From Acidimicrobiia bacterium (GTDB taxonomy: Bacteria > Actinomycetota > Acidimicrobiia > IMCC26256 > JAENVU01): 22,421 nucleotides of DNA. Below, piece by piece: positions 1 to 7,163 of this stretch; the first letter of the stretch is position 1, and every line of letters starts with the position of its first letter. The notes beneath the pieces were generated by a model, which had not been told where the DNA came from, ran no database searches, and saw only the letters and a program-made list of their open reading frames with translations. Where the stretch lies: NCBI GenBank assembly GCA_017882945.1, contig JADGON010000247.1:1-22421 (forward strand), written 5' to 3'. Made by a program: the position numbers and the translations under genes.

Positions 1-78
1 GTGGTCTTCTGGGCCACGGGCGGAGCGCCTGCCTTGTTCGCCGAGCGCTACGAAGACCCGCTGACACGCGAGCCCTGA
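1..78 (+). CDS. 3' end of an unidentified gene (partial)
   Basis: The first 25 codons of the window form an open frame ending in TGA at 76-78 (residues VVFWATGGAPALF, then AERYEDPLTREP). The gene begins before the window, so its start and domains cannot be seen. The fragment resembles the hydrophobic-to-charged tail of some protein, but no family is recognisable. A strong GC-rich hairpin begins nine bases after the stop and fits the end of a transcription unit. It could be a chance frame, but the codon choice and the hairpin placement favour a real gene end. Confidence 0.45.
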   Translation: MVFWATGGAPALFAERYEDPLTREP

Positions 79-80
79 CG

Positions 81-113
81 CGAGCACGGGCCCGCGACTG
101 CGGGCCCGACTCG
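81..113. terminator. Strong bidirectional hairpin between convergent genes
   Basis: A perfect 9-bp stem (87-95 with 100-108, CGGGCCCGC/GCGGGCCCG) closes a GACT tetraloop. Outer CGAG (81-84) and CTCG (110-113) extend it across a small internal loop. It lies between the + strand stop at 78 and the - strand stop at 140, so it could serve both. There is no U-tract, as is common for actinobacterial terminators. Confidence 0.6.
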
Positions 114-139
114 AGTGTGGTGCTGGCTGCGGACCTGGA

Positions 140-214
140 TCAGGCCTCGCGCACCTTGTACGCCACGGCCGCGCCGATGGCGAGGACGAGCAGGAGCAAG
201 AGGAGCTTCTTCAC
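140..214 (-). CDS. 24-residue membrane miniprotein, DLW-39-like
   Basis: A GTG start (212-214) opens a 24-codon frame ending in TGA (140-142). The product starts MKKLLLLLLVLAIG, continues AAVAYK and ends VREA: two lysines, one hydrophobic helix, a basic end. A GAAAGGG sequence lies about six bases before the start, a good ribosome binding site. The layout resembles the N-terminal part of actinobacterial DLW-39 family miniproteins, but the acidic/Trp tail that names that family is missing, so membership is uncertain. It sits alone between hairpins downstream of the ECF module and convergent with the partial gene at the window start. Function is unknown; a single-pass membrane peptide is the only supportable description. 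Confidence 0.5.
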   Translation of the reverse strand: MKKLLLLLLVLAIGAAVAYKVREA

Positions 215-266
215 GGGGGTGCCCTTTCGATCGCCTCGGAATGAGTGTCCAGATGCTACCTGTGCG

Positions 267-296
267 ACCGCGGGCGTGGCGGGTCCAACCCGCGGT
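267..296 (-). terminator. Hairpin directly after the propeller-gene stop codon
   Basis: Two alternative stems follow the TAG stop (297-299) on the - strand: an 8-bp pair (267-274 with 289-296, ACCGCGGG/CCCGCGGT) and, nested, a tight 6-bp stem with 3-base loop (279-284 with 288-293). There is no U-tract. Position directly after the stop supports a terminator. Confidence 0.4.
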
Positions 297-2225
297 CTAC
301 GACCACGGGATCCAGGCCGCCGCCGTCACACCCTCGGCGAGCCTCGTCGGTGCCGGGTCGCCGGTGGTCCAGCGGTACAGGGCCCCATCGTCGAGGAGCG
401 CCAGGAAGTGCCGGCCGCTCCGATCGGCGATGAGCGAGGTGATCCTCCTCGGCAGCGCGAACAGCGTGTTGGTTCCCTGGTTCCCCAGATCGAAGGTGCG
501 GACCGTGGATCCGGCGTTCGTCTTCTCGGCAACCGCCAAGACGTCGTTGTCCATGAAGGCACCCGCCGTGACCGCCGACCCCACCGGGATCTCGATGACC
601 TCGGTATGGGAGACGGGAACCAGGGTGGCGACGTAGAAGTGCGGCGCGGCGTCACCCTTCAACGCGAGCCGGTACAGAAGGCGCTTCGAGTCCGGAGCCC
701 AGGCGAGCGGCTCGGTCTGGACGATCTCCGCCGCGCCGCTGCCCGACGCCGGGAACGGATCGAACCGATAGTTCGCGCCGCTGTGCAAGTTCGTGAGGCC
801 GGGCTCGATGCCGTCGCACACGATGCCGTACGCGACGAACTCGCCGTCCGGACTCACCGCCGGTGACCCCGACCCACCGACGACGAGCTGGGATGCGTCG
901 GGTGCGTCGAGCCGCGCGGTGGCGAGCCGCTTGACCGTCGGTCCGGGACCGCCGCCACACGCGGGGCTCGGCCCGCTGGACGCGTAGATCAGCTCACGAC
1001 CGTCGGGTGACGCGCCGATCCGGGAGACGTTCGGGAATGCACCCAGGCTCGAGTGTTGCGCCCCATCAGCCGCGCCGAGCACATCGAGCGCACCATTGCG
1101 CGCGACGACGACTCCGTTCGGAAGCGGCGCTGCAGCCGCGGGAGCCGGCGGCGCCTGGCGGGCGTCCGGGATCCACGCCGCGCCGATGACGTTGTCCGCG
1201 ATCTTCGTGGCTCGCTCGTCGCCCACGCTCCAGCGGTAGAGCGCGTGATCGACGACCGCGAGGATGTGACGACCGGACTGGTCGGCGACGACCTGGCTCG
1301 GAATCGCGGGGACGGTGAAGAGCGGACTCGCGGTGAACGGTGCCGGCCCGCGCAGCGAGAGCACGCTTGGAGGCGATCCCTTCACCGCCAGGTACTCGCC
1401 CGTGTTCCCCCGCAGCCCGACCCACACCGCTTCGCCCGCGGCCGGACCGACGTCGCGCCCCGGCGGGGCTTCCCCGTCGACGACGTTGAGCTCGCGCAGC
1501 GTGGCCCGTCCCTGGGCGTCGTCGAAGAGGTTGAAGATGACCCGATGGGCATCCGGAGCGAACTCGACGCGGTTGATGAAGAACGTCCCGTCCGGCGCGG
1601 ATGTCACGCGTTCGGTCCCGGTCGTGAGGTCGCGCAACACGATGTGATTGGCGCGATTGCCGGAGTCCGGTGAGCAATGCAGGTACGCGAGATACCGACC
1701 GTCCGGGCTGACGGCGGGATCCGTCGCGTTCGTCGCGACCACACGGCTGCCCGACCCGGATCCGATCTGCAGCGCCAGGATCGAGTGGCCGGCGCAGCCC
1801 TCGTTCCCGTTTCCGGTGACCAGGTAGGCATCTCGTTCGTCCGGGCTCACTGCGATCTGGGTGCCCTCGGCGATCGACGTGGCGCCGTACGTGAAGTCGC
1901 GACCGCCCGTCTTCGATGCCAGCACGACCGGCTCCCCACGGTCGGTGACCGCAAGGATGCGTTGGGGCAGATCGGTCGTCGTTCTACGCGGTGATGTGGC
2001 GACCTCCGTGTGATGGTCCGTGTCACGCACGAGTGCCGCGACGATCACCACGACCGTCAGCAACGCCAGCGCCGCAAAGACCAAGGCGCGACCGCGAGCC
2101 CGAGGTCGCCGCGGCGCGGGTTCGTCGTCGAAGTGCGCGGCAATCTTCGACCACGAGCCGGCTTCCGGTTCGATGACGTCTGCGTACCCGTGCAGCGCGT
2201 CGTGCAGGCGCTCTTCGATCTTCAT
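297..2225 (-). CDS. Putative membrane anti-sigma factor with duplicated beta-propeller ectodomain
   Basis: The protein has 642 residues. The ATG (2223-2225) overlaps the sigma-factor stop as ATGA and follows a strong GGAGG. Residues 1-45 are a short charged segment, presumably cytoplasmic; 47-66 form one membrane helix; the rest is predicted outside the cell. The outer part is two similar halves (about 88-355 and 369-641) separated by an Ala/Pro linker. Both halves contain TolB/WD40-like 'SPDGR' blades and both end in a matching block (SGRHILAVVDHALYRW versus SGRHFLALLDDGALYRW) closing in AAWIP. Each half carries two cysteines in equivalent places (144/184 and 423/470) that could form disulfides. 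Translational coupling to an ECF sigma factor plus a single membrane helix suggests a sigma-regulating sensor. No zinc-binding anti-sigma (HxxxCxxC) motif is seen, so the anti-sigma role is inferred from context. The frame stays open upstream as a shadow of the sigma gene. Confidence 0.85.
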   Translation of the reverse strand: MKIEERLHDALHGYADVIEPEAGSWSKIAAHFDDEPAPRRPRARGRALVFAALALLTVVVIVAALVRDTDHHTEVATSPRRTTTDLPQRILAVTDRGEPVVLASKTGGRDFTYGATSIAEGTQIAVSPDERDAYLVTGNGNEGCAGHSILALQIGSGSGSRVVATNATDPAVSPDGRYLAYLHCSPDSGNRANHIVLRDLTTGTERVTSAPDGTFFINRVEFAPDAHRVIFNLFDDAQGRATLRELNVVDGEAPPGRDVGPAAGEAVWVGLRGNTGEYLAVKGSPPSVLSLRGPAPFTASPLFTVPAIPSQVVADQSGRHILAVVDHALYRWSVGDERATKIADNVIGAAWIPDARQAPPAPAAAAPLPNGVVVARNGALDVLGAADGAQHSSLGAFPNVSRIGASPDGRELIYASSGPSPACGGGPGPTVKRLATARLDAPDASQLVVGGSGSPAVSPDGEFVAYGIVCDGIEPGLTNLHSGANYRFDPFPASGSGAAEIVQTEPLAWAPDSKRLLYRLALKGDAAPHFYVATLVPVSHTEVIEIPVGSAVTAGAFMDNDVLAVAEKTNAGSTVRTFDLGNQGTNTLFALPRRITSLIADRSGRHFLALLDDGALYRWTTGDPAPTRLAEGVTAAAWIPWS

Positions 2226-2794
2226 GTCCGTTCCTCCAGGCGTTGCGCCAACGCCGCCAGGCCCCGGCTGGAGTGCGACTTCACCGAGCCGTTCGAGATG
2301 CCGAGCGTCGACGCGATCTCGGTCTCGGAGAGCTCGACGTAGTAGCGAAGCACCAGGCACTCGCGTTGGCGACGCGGCAACGCGCGCACCGCGTCGAGCA
2401 CCTCCTGCTGATCGGCGAGCAGCAGGGTGTGCTCCTCGGCCGACATCGCGGGCCGGACCGCGGGCTCGACCCGGCGCCGGGCGACGAGCCGACGGCGCAT
2501 CCGGGACCGCGCCAGGTTCATCACCGTCGCCCGCAGGTAGGTCAGGGGGTTCTCCACGCGGACCCACGACTGGTGGACCCGGACGAATGCCTCCTGGACC
2601 ACCTCCTCGCCGGCTCCCTGCTCGTCGAGGAGCAGGCATGCGAGCCGGACGAGGCTGGGATAGTGCTCCCGGTGAAGATCGGTGAGCACGACATCACGGT
2701 CGGCGCGCGCCAGCTCCGACCGCCCGTCCCCCGCCGCCGTCATGTCGGCCATCATCATCGGTACTGACGCTCGGGAGAATGTCAGGGTTGTCAC
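2222..2794 (-). CDS. ECF RNA polymerase sigma factor, SigE-like
   Basis: The protein has 190 residues, typical for ECF sigma factors. Region 2 spans about 43-105 (HREHYPSLVRLACLLL, then the VQEAFVRV helix and a basic -10-binding segment ending MRRRL). Region 4 spans about 132-185, with a helix-turn-helix in ELSETEIASTLGISNGSVKS. It resembles the actinobacterial SigE-like ECF group. The chosen start is GTG at 2794 because GGAAG lies three bases upstream; internal ATGs at residues 13-15 and 18 are possible and would only remove a non-conserved N-terminus. The stop overlaps the start of the propeller membrane protein by four bases, so the two are co-translated, the usual arrangement for a sigma factor and its membrane regulator. 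The divergent neighbour begins 118 bp away. I could not find a convincing autoregulatory ECF promoter. Confidence 0.93.
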   Translation of the reverse strand: MTTLTFSRASVPMMMADMTAAGDGRSELARADRDVVLTDLHREHYPSLVRLACLLLDEQGAGEEVVQEAFVRVHQSWVRVENPLTYLRATVMNLARSRMRRRLVARRRVEPAVRPAMSAEEHTLLLADQQEVLDAVRALPRRQRECLVLRYYVELSETEIASTLGISNGSVKSHSSRGLAALAQRLEERT

Positions 2795-2844
2795 GATCTT
2801 CCGGAGCTCGCGCCGCCCGACAGTTGAGGATCGGGACGACTGGC

Positions 2845-2850
2845 TACCAT
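2845..2850 (+). promoter_or_regulatory. Possible -10 element for the SpeE-like operon
   Basis: TACCAT fits the actinobacterial TANNNT pattern and lies 62 bases before the ATG at 2913. The best upstream partner, TTGAGG at 2824-2829, is only 15 bases away, so the assignment is weak. Confidence 0.25.
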
Positions 2851-2912
2851 CTGCGCCGTCCCCGAGTCACCCGGAAACCGCCGCACCTCTGCGCGCAAGG
2901 AGCCCACATCAC

Positions 2913-5375
2913 ATGGCCGAGGTGCACGAGGGCGGGAGCCGAGCTCGCCAGACCGTGGCCATCTTCCTGGTGAGCCTGGCCGGACTGCTGCTCGAGGTCG
3001 GCTACACCCGCATCGTCTCGTACAAGCTCTGGTACTACTACACGTACCTCGTCATCGGTCTCGCCCTGTTGGGCATCGGATCCGGCGGCATCTTCGTCGT
3101 CCTCTTCAAACGGCTCCGCCGGACCAGCACCGAGAAGATCATCGCGCTCTGTTCGATCTTCGGCGCGATCAGCATCGTCGTCGGCTACGTGGTGATCTCC
3201 CGGCTTCCCGTCGACACGTTGTCGATCTGGGACTACGGCACGAGAGCCTCGTTCAAGAACCTGGCCATCATCGGCGTGATCTGCTTCTTCATCTTCTCGT
3301 CGTTCATCGCGCTCGGGATCATCGTCTCCACCATCTTGGGACGCGCCCCCGACGGCATCGGACGGCTCTACTTCGCCGACCTCATCGGCGCCGGGCTCGG
3401 CTGCCTGGCCGCCATCCCCCTCATCACGCGGCTCGGACCACCGGACGTGATCATGGTGTCCGCGCTCATCTTCACGGTCGTCGGCCTGCTCGCGCTCCCG
3501 CGCCGGCTCGGGGTCATGATGGGTCTGGGCGCGGTCGTCGGCGTCTTCCTGATCCTCATCGTGACGAGTGTCATCACGCTGCCCGACGTCCGTACCGAAG
3601 ACACCAAGGCCGGGCCCGCGAACGCGGCGTTCTCGGACTGGGGCCCGGTCTTCCGCGTCGACGTGCTGTTCGTGCCCGGGAACCAGGCGCTCCTGCTCCA
3701 CGACGGCACGTTCGGATCCGCGCTGCACAAGTACAACGACGACCCCACCACACTCGGCCGCTACGACCAGGACCCGAGAGCGCTGCCGTTCAAGGTCCTC
3801 GGGAACCCACCTGAGAAGGAGCTCATCATCGGCTCCGCGGCCGGCAACGAGATCCTCGCGTCGCTGCACTTCCACGCCAAGAAGATCGAGGGCGTCGAGC
3901 TCAACCCCGTCACGTTGTCGCTGCTCACCGACCACTACAAGAAGTACAGCGGGGACCTCGGTCACCAGCCCGGTGTGAGCCTCCACCAGGCCGACGGCCG
4001 CACGTACCTCGCGCGGAGCAAGGAGAAGTACGACCTCGTCTGGTACGTCGCGCCGGACAGCTACGCGGCCAACAACGCCGCGTCCTCGGGCGCGTTCGTA
4101 CTTTCCGAGAGCTACCTCTACACGAAGGAGATGATCGCCAGCTCGTTGCAGCACCTCTCCGGCAAGGGGATCATGGTGGTCCAGTTCGGCGAGCTCGACT
4201 TCGAGGGCGCGCCCAACCGGACCGCTCGCTACGTGATGACGGCCCGGGCCGCGATGAAGCAGATCGGCATCAAGGACCCGGGCAATCACATGATCGTCTC
4301 GGCGTTCATCACCCACAAGACCGGTGACCTGTCGACGATCATTCTCAAGCGCACACCGTTCACACCGGCCGAGGTCGCGCGCTACCGAAGGGTCGCGCCC
4401 ACCCTGCCGAAGGTCTCCGAGGTGTGGGCGCCGGGTCAGCAGCCCGGACCCAGCGTCGTCTCGCATCTCGCCGCCGCGACCGACGCGCAGGCCGCCACGA
4501 TCGCGGCGAGCTATCCCCGCGACATCAGCGCGATCAGCGACGACAGCCCGTTCTTCTGGCACTTCGTCCCGTTCGACTCGGTCATCAGGAACATCTTCCA
4601 TCCCCTCAGCGCGCAGAACCCCGAGGACTCCATCGGCGAACGGGTGCTGCTGCTCCTGCTCTCGGTGTCGGTCCTCTACGCCGCGGTGTTCCTCCTGGCG
4701 CCGTTCTTCTTCGTGCGCAAGGAATGGCGATCGCTGCCGGGCAAGGGCATCTCGGCCGTGTACTTCTCCGCGCTCGGCCTCGGCTTCATGTTCTTCGAGA
4801 TCACGATGATCCAACGGTTGGTGAGATTCCTCGGGTATCCGACCTACTCACTGACCGTCACGCTCGCGTCGATCCTCGTCTTCACCGGGATCGGTGCGCT
4901 GGTCAGCAAACGACTCGCGGGCAGGCGGTGGTTGATGCCCGTGCTGCTCGCCGTGCTGTGCGTGATCACGCTCTTCTACGAGGTCGGCCTCGACAACCTC
5001 ACGAACTCGCTGCTCGACCAGAGCCTGGCGGTCCGGGTCCTCGTCTCGCTGATCGTCCTCGCTCCCCTCGGGCTCTGCCTCGGCATGTTCATGCCGCTCG
5101 GCCTCAGCCTCGTCGGCAAGCTGAGCGACCACGCCGACGAGTACATCGCCTGGTCCTGGGCCGTGAACGGCTTCTTCTCGGTGATCGGCTCCGTGCTCAC
5201 CACGATCCTCTCGATGTCGTTCGGGTTCAGCACGGTGCAGTACATGGCGCTCGTCGTGTACGCGATCGCCGCGCTTGCGTTCACCCGCATCTCCGCGGTA
5301 GCGAGACGTACGCCCGCTCCGGCCGAAACCGGAGCCGGGCCGGAGATGCGGACGCTGGAAGCAACCCCGACCTAG
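2913..5375 (+). CDS. Membrane-embedded spermidine-synthase-like protein
   Basis: The protein has 820 residues from the ATG at 2913, which follows AAGGAG by ten bases; the frame is open further upstream but runs into the divergent promoter region. An N-terminal membrane block (about 13-225, six or so helices) contains the GLLLEVGYTRIVSYKLWYYY signature of multi-pass SpeE-like proteins. A soluble SAM-methyltransferase/aminopropyltransferase-like domain follows (about 245-480), with a degenerate glycine motif IIGSAAGNEI (305-314), an acidic strand end GVELNP (E329) and ADGRTYL (D361). SDDSPFFW (542-549) precedes a C-terminal membrane block (about 578-790). The canonical spermidine synthase catalytic segment (D-S-x-D-P) is replaced by YVAPDSYAANN, so aminopropyl transfer is doubtful and the substrate is unknown. 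It heads an operon with an aldo/keto reductase eight bases downstream. Confidence 0.88.
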   Translation: MAEVHEGGSRARQTVAIFLVSLAGLLLEVGYTRIVSYKLWYYYTYLVIGLALLGIGSGGIFVVLFKRLRRTSTEKIIALCSIFGAISIVVGYVVISRLPVDTLSIWDYGTRASFKNLAIIGVICFFIFSSFIALGIIVSTILGRAPDGIGRLYFADLIGAGLGCLAAIPLITRLGPPDVIMVSALIFTVVGLLALPRRLGVMMGLGAVVGVFLILIVTSVITLPDVRTEDTKAGPANAAFSDWGPVFRVDVLFVPGNQALLLHDGTFGSALHKYNDDPTTLGRYDQDPRALPFKVLGNPPEKELIIGSAAGNEILASLHFHAKKIEGVELNPVTLSLLTDHYKKYSGDLGHQPGVSLHQADGRTYLARSKEKYDLVWYVAPDSYAANNAASSGAFVLSESYLYTKEMIASSLQHLSGKGIMVVQFGELDFEGAPNRTARYVMTARAAMKQIGIKDPGNHMIVSAFITHKTGDLSTIILKRTPFTPAEVARYRRVAPTLPKVSEVWAPGQQPGPSVVSHLAAATDAQAATIAASYPRDISAISDDSPFFWHFVPFDSVIRNIFHPLSAQNPEDSIGERVLLLLLSVSVLYAAVFLLAPFFFVRKEWRSLPGKGISAVYFSALGLGFMFFEITMIQRLVRFLGYPTYSLTVTLASILVFTGIGALVSKRLAGRRWLMPVLLAVLCVITLFYEVGLDNLTNSLLDQSLAVRVLVSLIVLAPLGLCLGMFMPLGLSLVGKLSDHADEYIAWSWAVNGFFSVIGSVLTTILSMSFGFSTVQYMALVVYAIAALAFTRISAVARRTPAPAETGAGPEMRTLEATPT

Positions 5376-5383
5376 GAGGCTTC

Positions 5384-6370
5384 ATGGAGCAGCGACGGCT
5401 CGGAACCACGGGAGTGCGCGTCTCGGAGCTCTGCCTCGGCACCATGACCTTCGGCAACGAAGCGGACGAGTCGACGAGCAAGGCGATCGTCGATCGCTTC
5501 CTGGATGCCGGCGGCAACTTCGTGGACACGGCGAACGTCTACTCGGCGGGCGTCTCCGAGGAGATCACCGGCCGCGCGCTCGGATCGAAGCGCGACCGGG
5601 TGGTGCTGGCGACCAAGGTCCGGTTCCCGATGGGCGACGGTCCGAACGATGTCGGGCTCTCCCGGCGCAACATCCGGAGCCAGGTCGAGGCGTCGTTGCG
5701 CCGCCTCGGCACCGAGTGGATCGATCTCTACCAGGTGCACTGCTGGGATCCGCGCACTCCACTCGAGGAGACCATCTCCACGCTCAACGACCTCGTGCAC
5801 GAAGGCAAGGTGCGGTATCTCGGCGCGAGCAACTTCGCGGGTTGGCATCTGGCGAAGGCGCTGGGCATCGCGGCGCTGCACGACTGGGAGCCGTTCGTGA
5901 GCCTGCAACCGGAGTACTCGCTCATCACCCGTGACATCGAGCGTGAGCTGCTCCCCCAGTGCCGCGAGGAAGGGCTCGCGGTGTTGCCCTGGAGCCCGCT
6001 GGCCGGTGGCGTGCTGACCGGCAAGTACCGCAAGGACACCGACTTCCCCGAGGGGACCCGCGGAGCCGACACCGAGAATCCGATCACGTTCACGTACCGG
6101 CTGGACGACCGGGCCTGGAACATCGTCGACGCGGTCGGCAAGGTCGCGGCCGAGCTCGGCAGGACCCCGGCCCAGGTCGCGCTCAACTGGGTCGGGAACC
6201 GTCCCGGCATCACGGCACCGATCATCGGCGCCCGCAACCTGACCCAGCTCGACGACAACCTCGCGGCCGTCGGCTGGCAGCTCGAGAAGCCGCACCGCGA
6301 CGCGCTGGCGTGGGCGAGCGCATTCCGGCTCGGCTACCCGTACGAGTTCATCCAGTTCGCCGAGCACTAG
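5384..6370 (+). CDS. Aldo/keto reductase
   Basis: The protein has 328 residues, normal for the family. The ATG follows AGGAGG that overlaps the stop of the SpeE-like gene, so translation is coupled. The family's catalytic tetrad is present: D48 and Y53 (NFVDTANVY), K78 (LATKVRF) and H119 (LYQVHCWD). The N-terminal RRLGTTGVRVSELCLGTMTFG and the later SNFAGWHLAKAL, LPWSPLAGGVLTGKY and IIGARN segments are typical of AKR family members related to YajO/general stress protein 69, which reduce aldehydes and ketones with NADPH. A soluble cytoplasmic enzyme is expected. The physiological substrate cannot be told from sequence. It is the middle gene of a three-gene operon with the SpeE-like and MOSC proteins. 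Confidence 0.95.
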   Translation: MEQRRLGTTGVRVSELCLGTMTFGNEADESTSKAIVDRFLDAGGNFVDTANVYSAGVSEEITGRALGSKRDRVVLATKVRFPMGDGPNDVGLSRRNIRSQVEASLRRLGTEWIDLYQVHCWDPRTPLEETISTLNDLVHEGKVRYLGASNFAGWHLAKALGIAALHDWEPFVSLQPEYSLITRDIERELLPQCREEGLAVLPWSPLAGGVLTGKYRKDTDFPEGTRGADTENPITFTYRLDDRAWNIVDAVGKVAAELGRTPAQVALNWVGNRPGITAPIIGARNLTQLDDNLAAVGWQLEKPHRDALAWASAFRLGYPYEFIQFAEH

Positions 6371-6380
6371 GGGCGCCGAC

Positions 6381-7094
6381 GTGGCCGTCGTCTCCGGATT
6401 GTGGCGGTATCCCGTCAAGTCCATGCAGGGCGAGGCACTGACCCACGCCGCGGTGGGCCCCGCCGGGATCATGGGTGATCGCCAGTGGGCCCTGGTCGAT
6501 CTCGACACCGGGCTCGCGCTGACGGCCCGGCGCCAACCCGAGCTGCTCTACGCATCGGCCGCGCTCGTCGGCGACGACGTCCTCATCACCCTTCCGGACG
6601 GCTCCACGACCTCCGACGACGCGGCTCTCTCGGCCTGGCTCGGCCACCCGGTGGCGCTCACCCGGGCCGACGCCGTCGACCACGGCACGTACGAGATCGC
6701 GCTCGACTTCGAGAACGAGTCCACGGCCGAATGGTTCCAGTGGGAGGGCCCCACGAACAGCTTCCACGACTCGACCCGCACCCAGGTCTCGATCATCGGG
6801 GCGGGCACGCTCGGAGACTGGGACGTCCGCCGCTTCCGCCCCAACGTCGTGGTGGACGGCTCCGAGGAGGACGGGTGGGTCGACACGTCGGTCGCGGTCG
6901 GCTCGACCCGCCTCGACATCGTGAAGCTGATCGACCGCTGCGTGATCACCACCCGACCGCAACCCGGTGGCATCGACCGCGACCTCGACGTGCTCCGGAC
7001 GGTCAACCGGGATCGCGCCGGCAACCTCGGTGTGGGTGCGATGGTGGCCACGCCGGGTCAGATCGCGATCGGCGACGAGATCACGCCCACGTGA
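6381..7094 (+). CDS. MOSC domain protein, YcbX/mARC-like
   Basis: The protein has 237 residues from a GTG start ten bases after the aldo/keto reductase stop; a GGGG stretch at the stop codon may act as the ribosome binding site. The N-terminal beta-barrel motif (VSGLWRYPVKSMQGE, about 4-18, then GIMGDRQWALVD) is the MOSC_N signature. The MOSC core contains RFRPNVVVDG (151-160) and the conserved cysteine C187 in LIDRCVITTRPQPGG, which binds molybdenum cofactor in mARC/YcbX-type N-hydroxylated-compound reductases. No fused ferredoxin domain is present, unlike E. coli YcbX, so an external electron donor would be needed. Last gene of the SpeE-like/AKR/MOSC operon; a shared detoxification or reductase role is inference only. 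Confidence 0.9.
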   Translation: MAVVSGLWRYPVKSMQGEALTHAAVGPAGIMGDRQWALVDLDTGLALTARRQPELLYASAALVGDDVLITLPDGSTTSDDAALSAWLGHPVALTRADAVDHGTYEIALDFENESTAEWFQWEGPTNSFHDSTRTQVSIIGAGTLGDWDVRRFRPNVVVDGSEEDGWVDTSVAVGSTRLDIVKLIDRCVITTRPQPGGIDRDLDVLRTVNRDRAGNLGVGAMVATPGQIAIGDEITPT

Positions 7095-7102
7095 ACGACA
7101 AA

Positions 7103-7144
7103 CTCGGCACGCGCAAACCGCCGGGGCGGCTCGAACGGGCCGAG
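7103..7144. terminator. Nested hairpin between convergent genes
   Basis: CTCGGC (7103-7108) pairs with GCCGAG (7139-7144). Inside lies a second GC-rich inverted repeat, CCGCC/GGCGG near 7119-7128. The element sits in the 69-bp gap between the MOSC stop (7094) and the sigma-factor stop (7164), so it may end both transcripts. On the - strand the inner stem is followed by TTT. Confidence 0.35.
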
Positions 7145-7163
7145 AATGAAGGTTGGAGCCGGT

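Noticed and set aside
245..300. tRNA-like stretch (GGGTCCAACCCGCGG)
   Set aside because: It lacks the GTTCGA T-loop, an anticodon arm and an acceptor stem; a hairpin after the propeller gene explains it.
2226..2639. Upstream extension of the propeller protein frame (open to 2639)
   Set aside because: This part overlaps the sigma factor in another frame, is Arg/Pro/Gly-rich without domain character, and the ATG at 2225 has a strong ribosome binding site and coupled ATGA overlap.
2743..2794. ECF-type autoregulated promoter (GTCAGGG/TTGTCACG repeats)
   Set aside because: The repeats fall inside the 5' end of the sigma gene and have no proper -10 partner upstream of its start.
2844..4814. Long - strand frame opposite the SpeE-like gene
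   Set aside because: Composition is Asp/Glu/Arg/Val-rich, typical of the antisense of a GC-rich gene, and the + strand has clear membrane and domain motifs.
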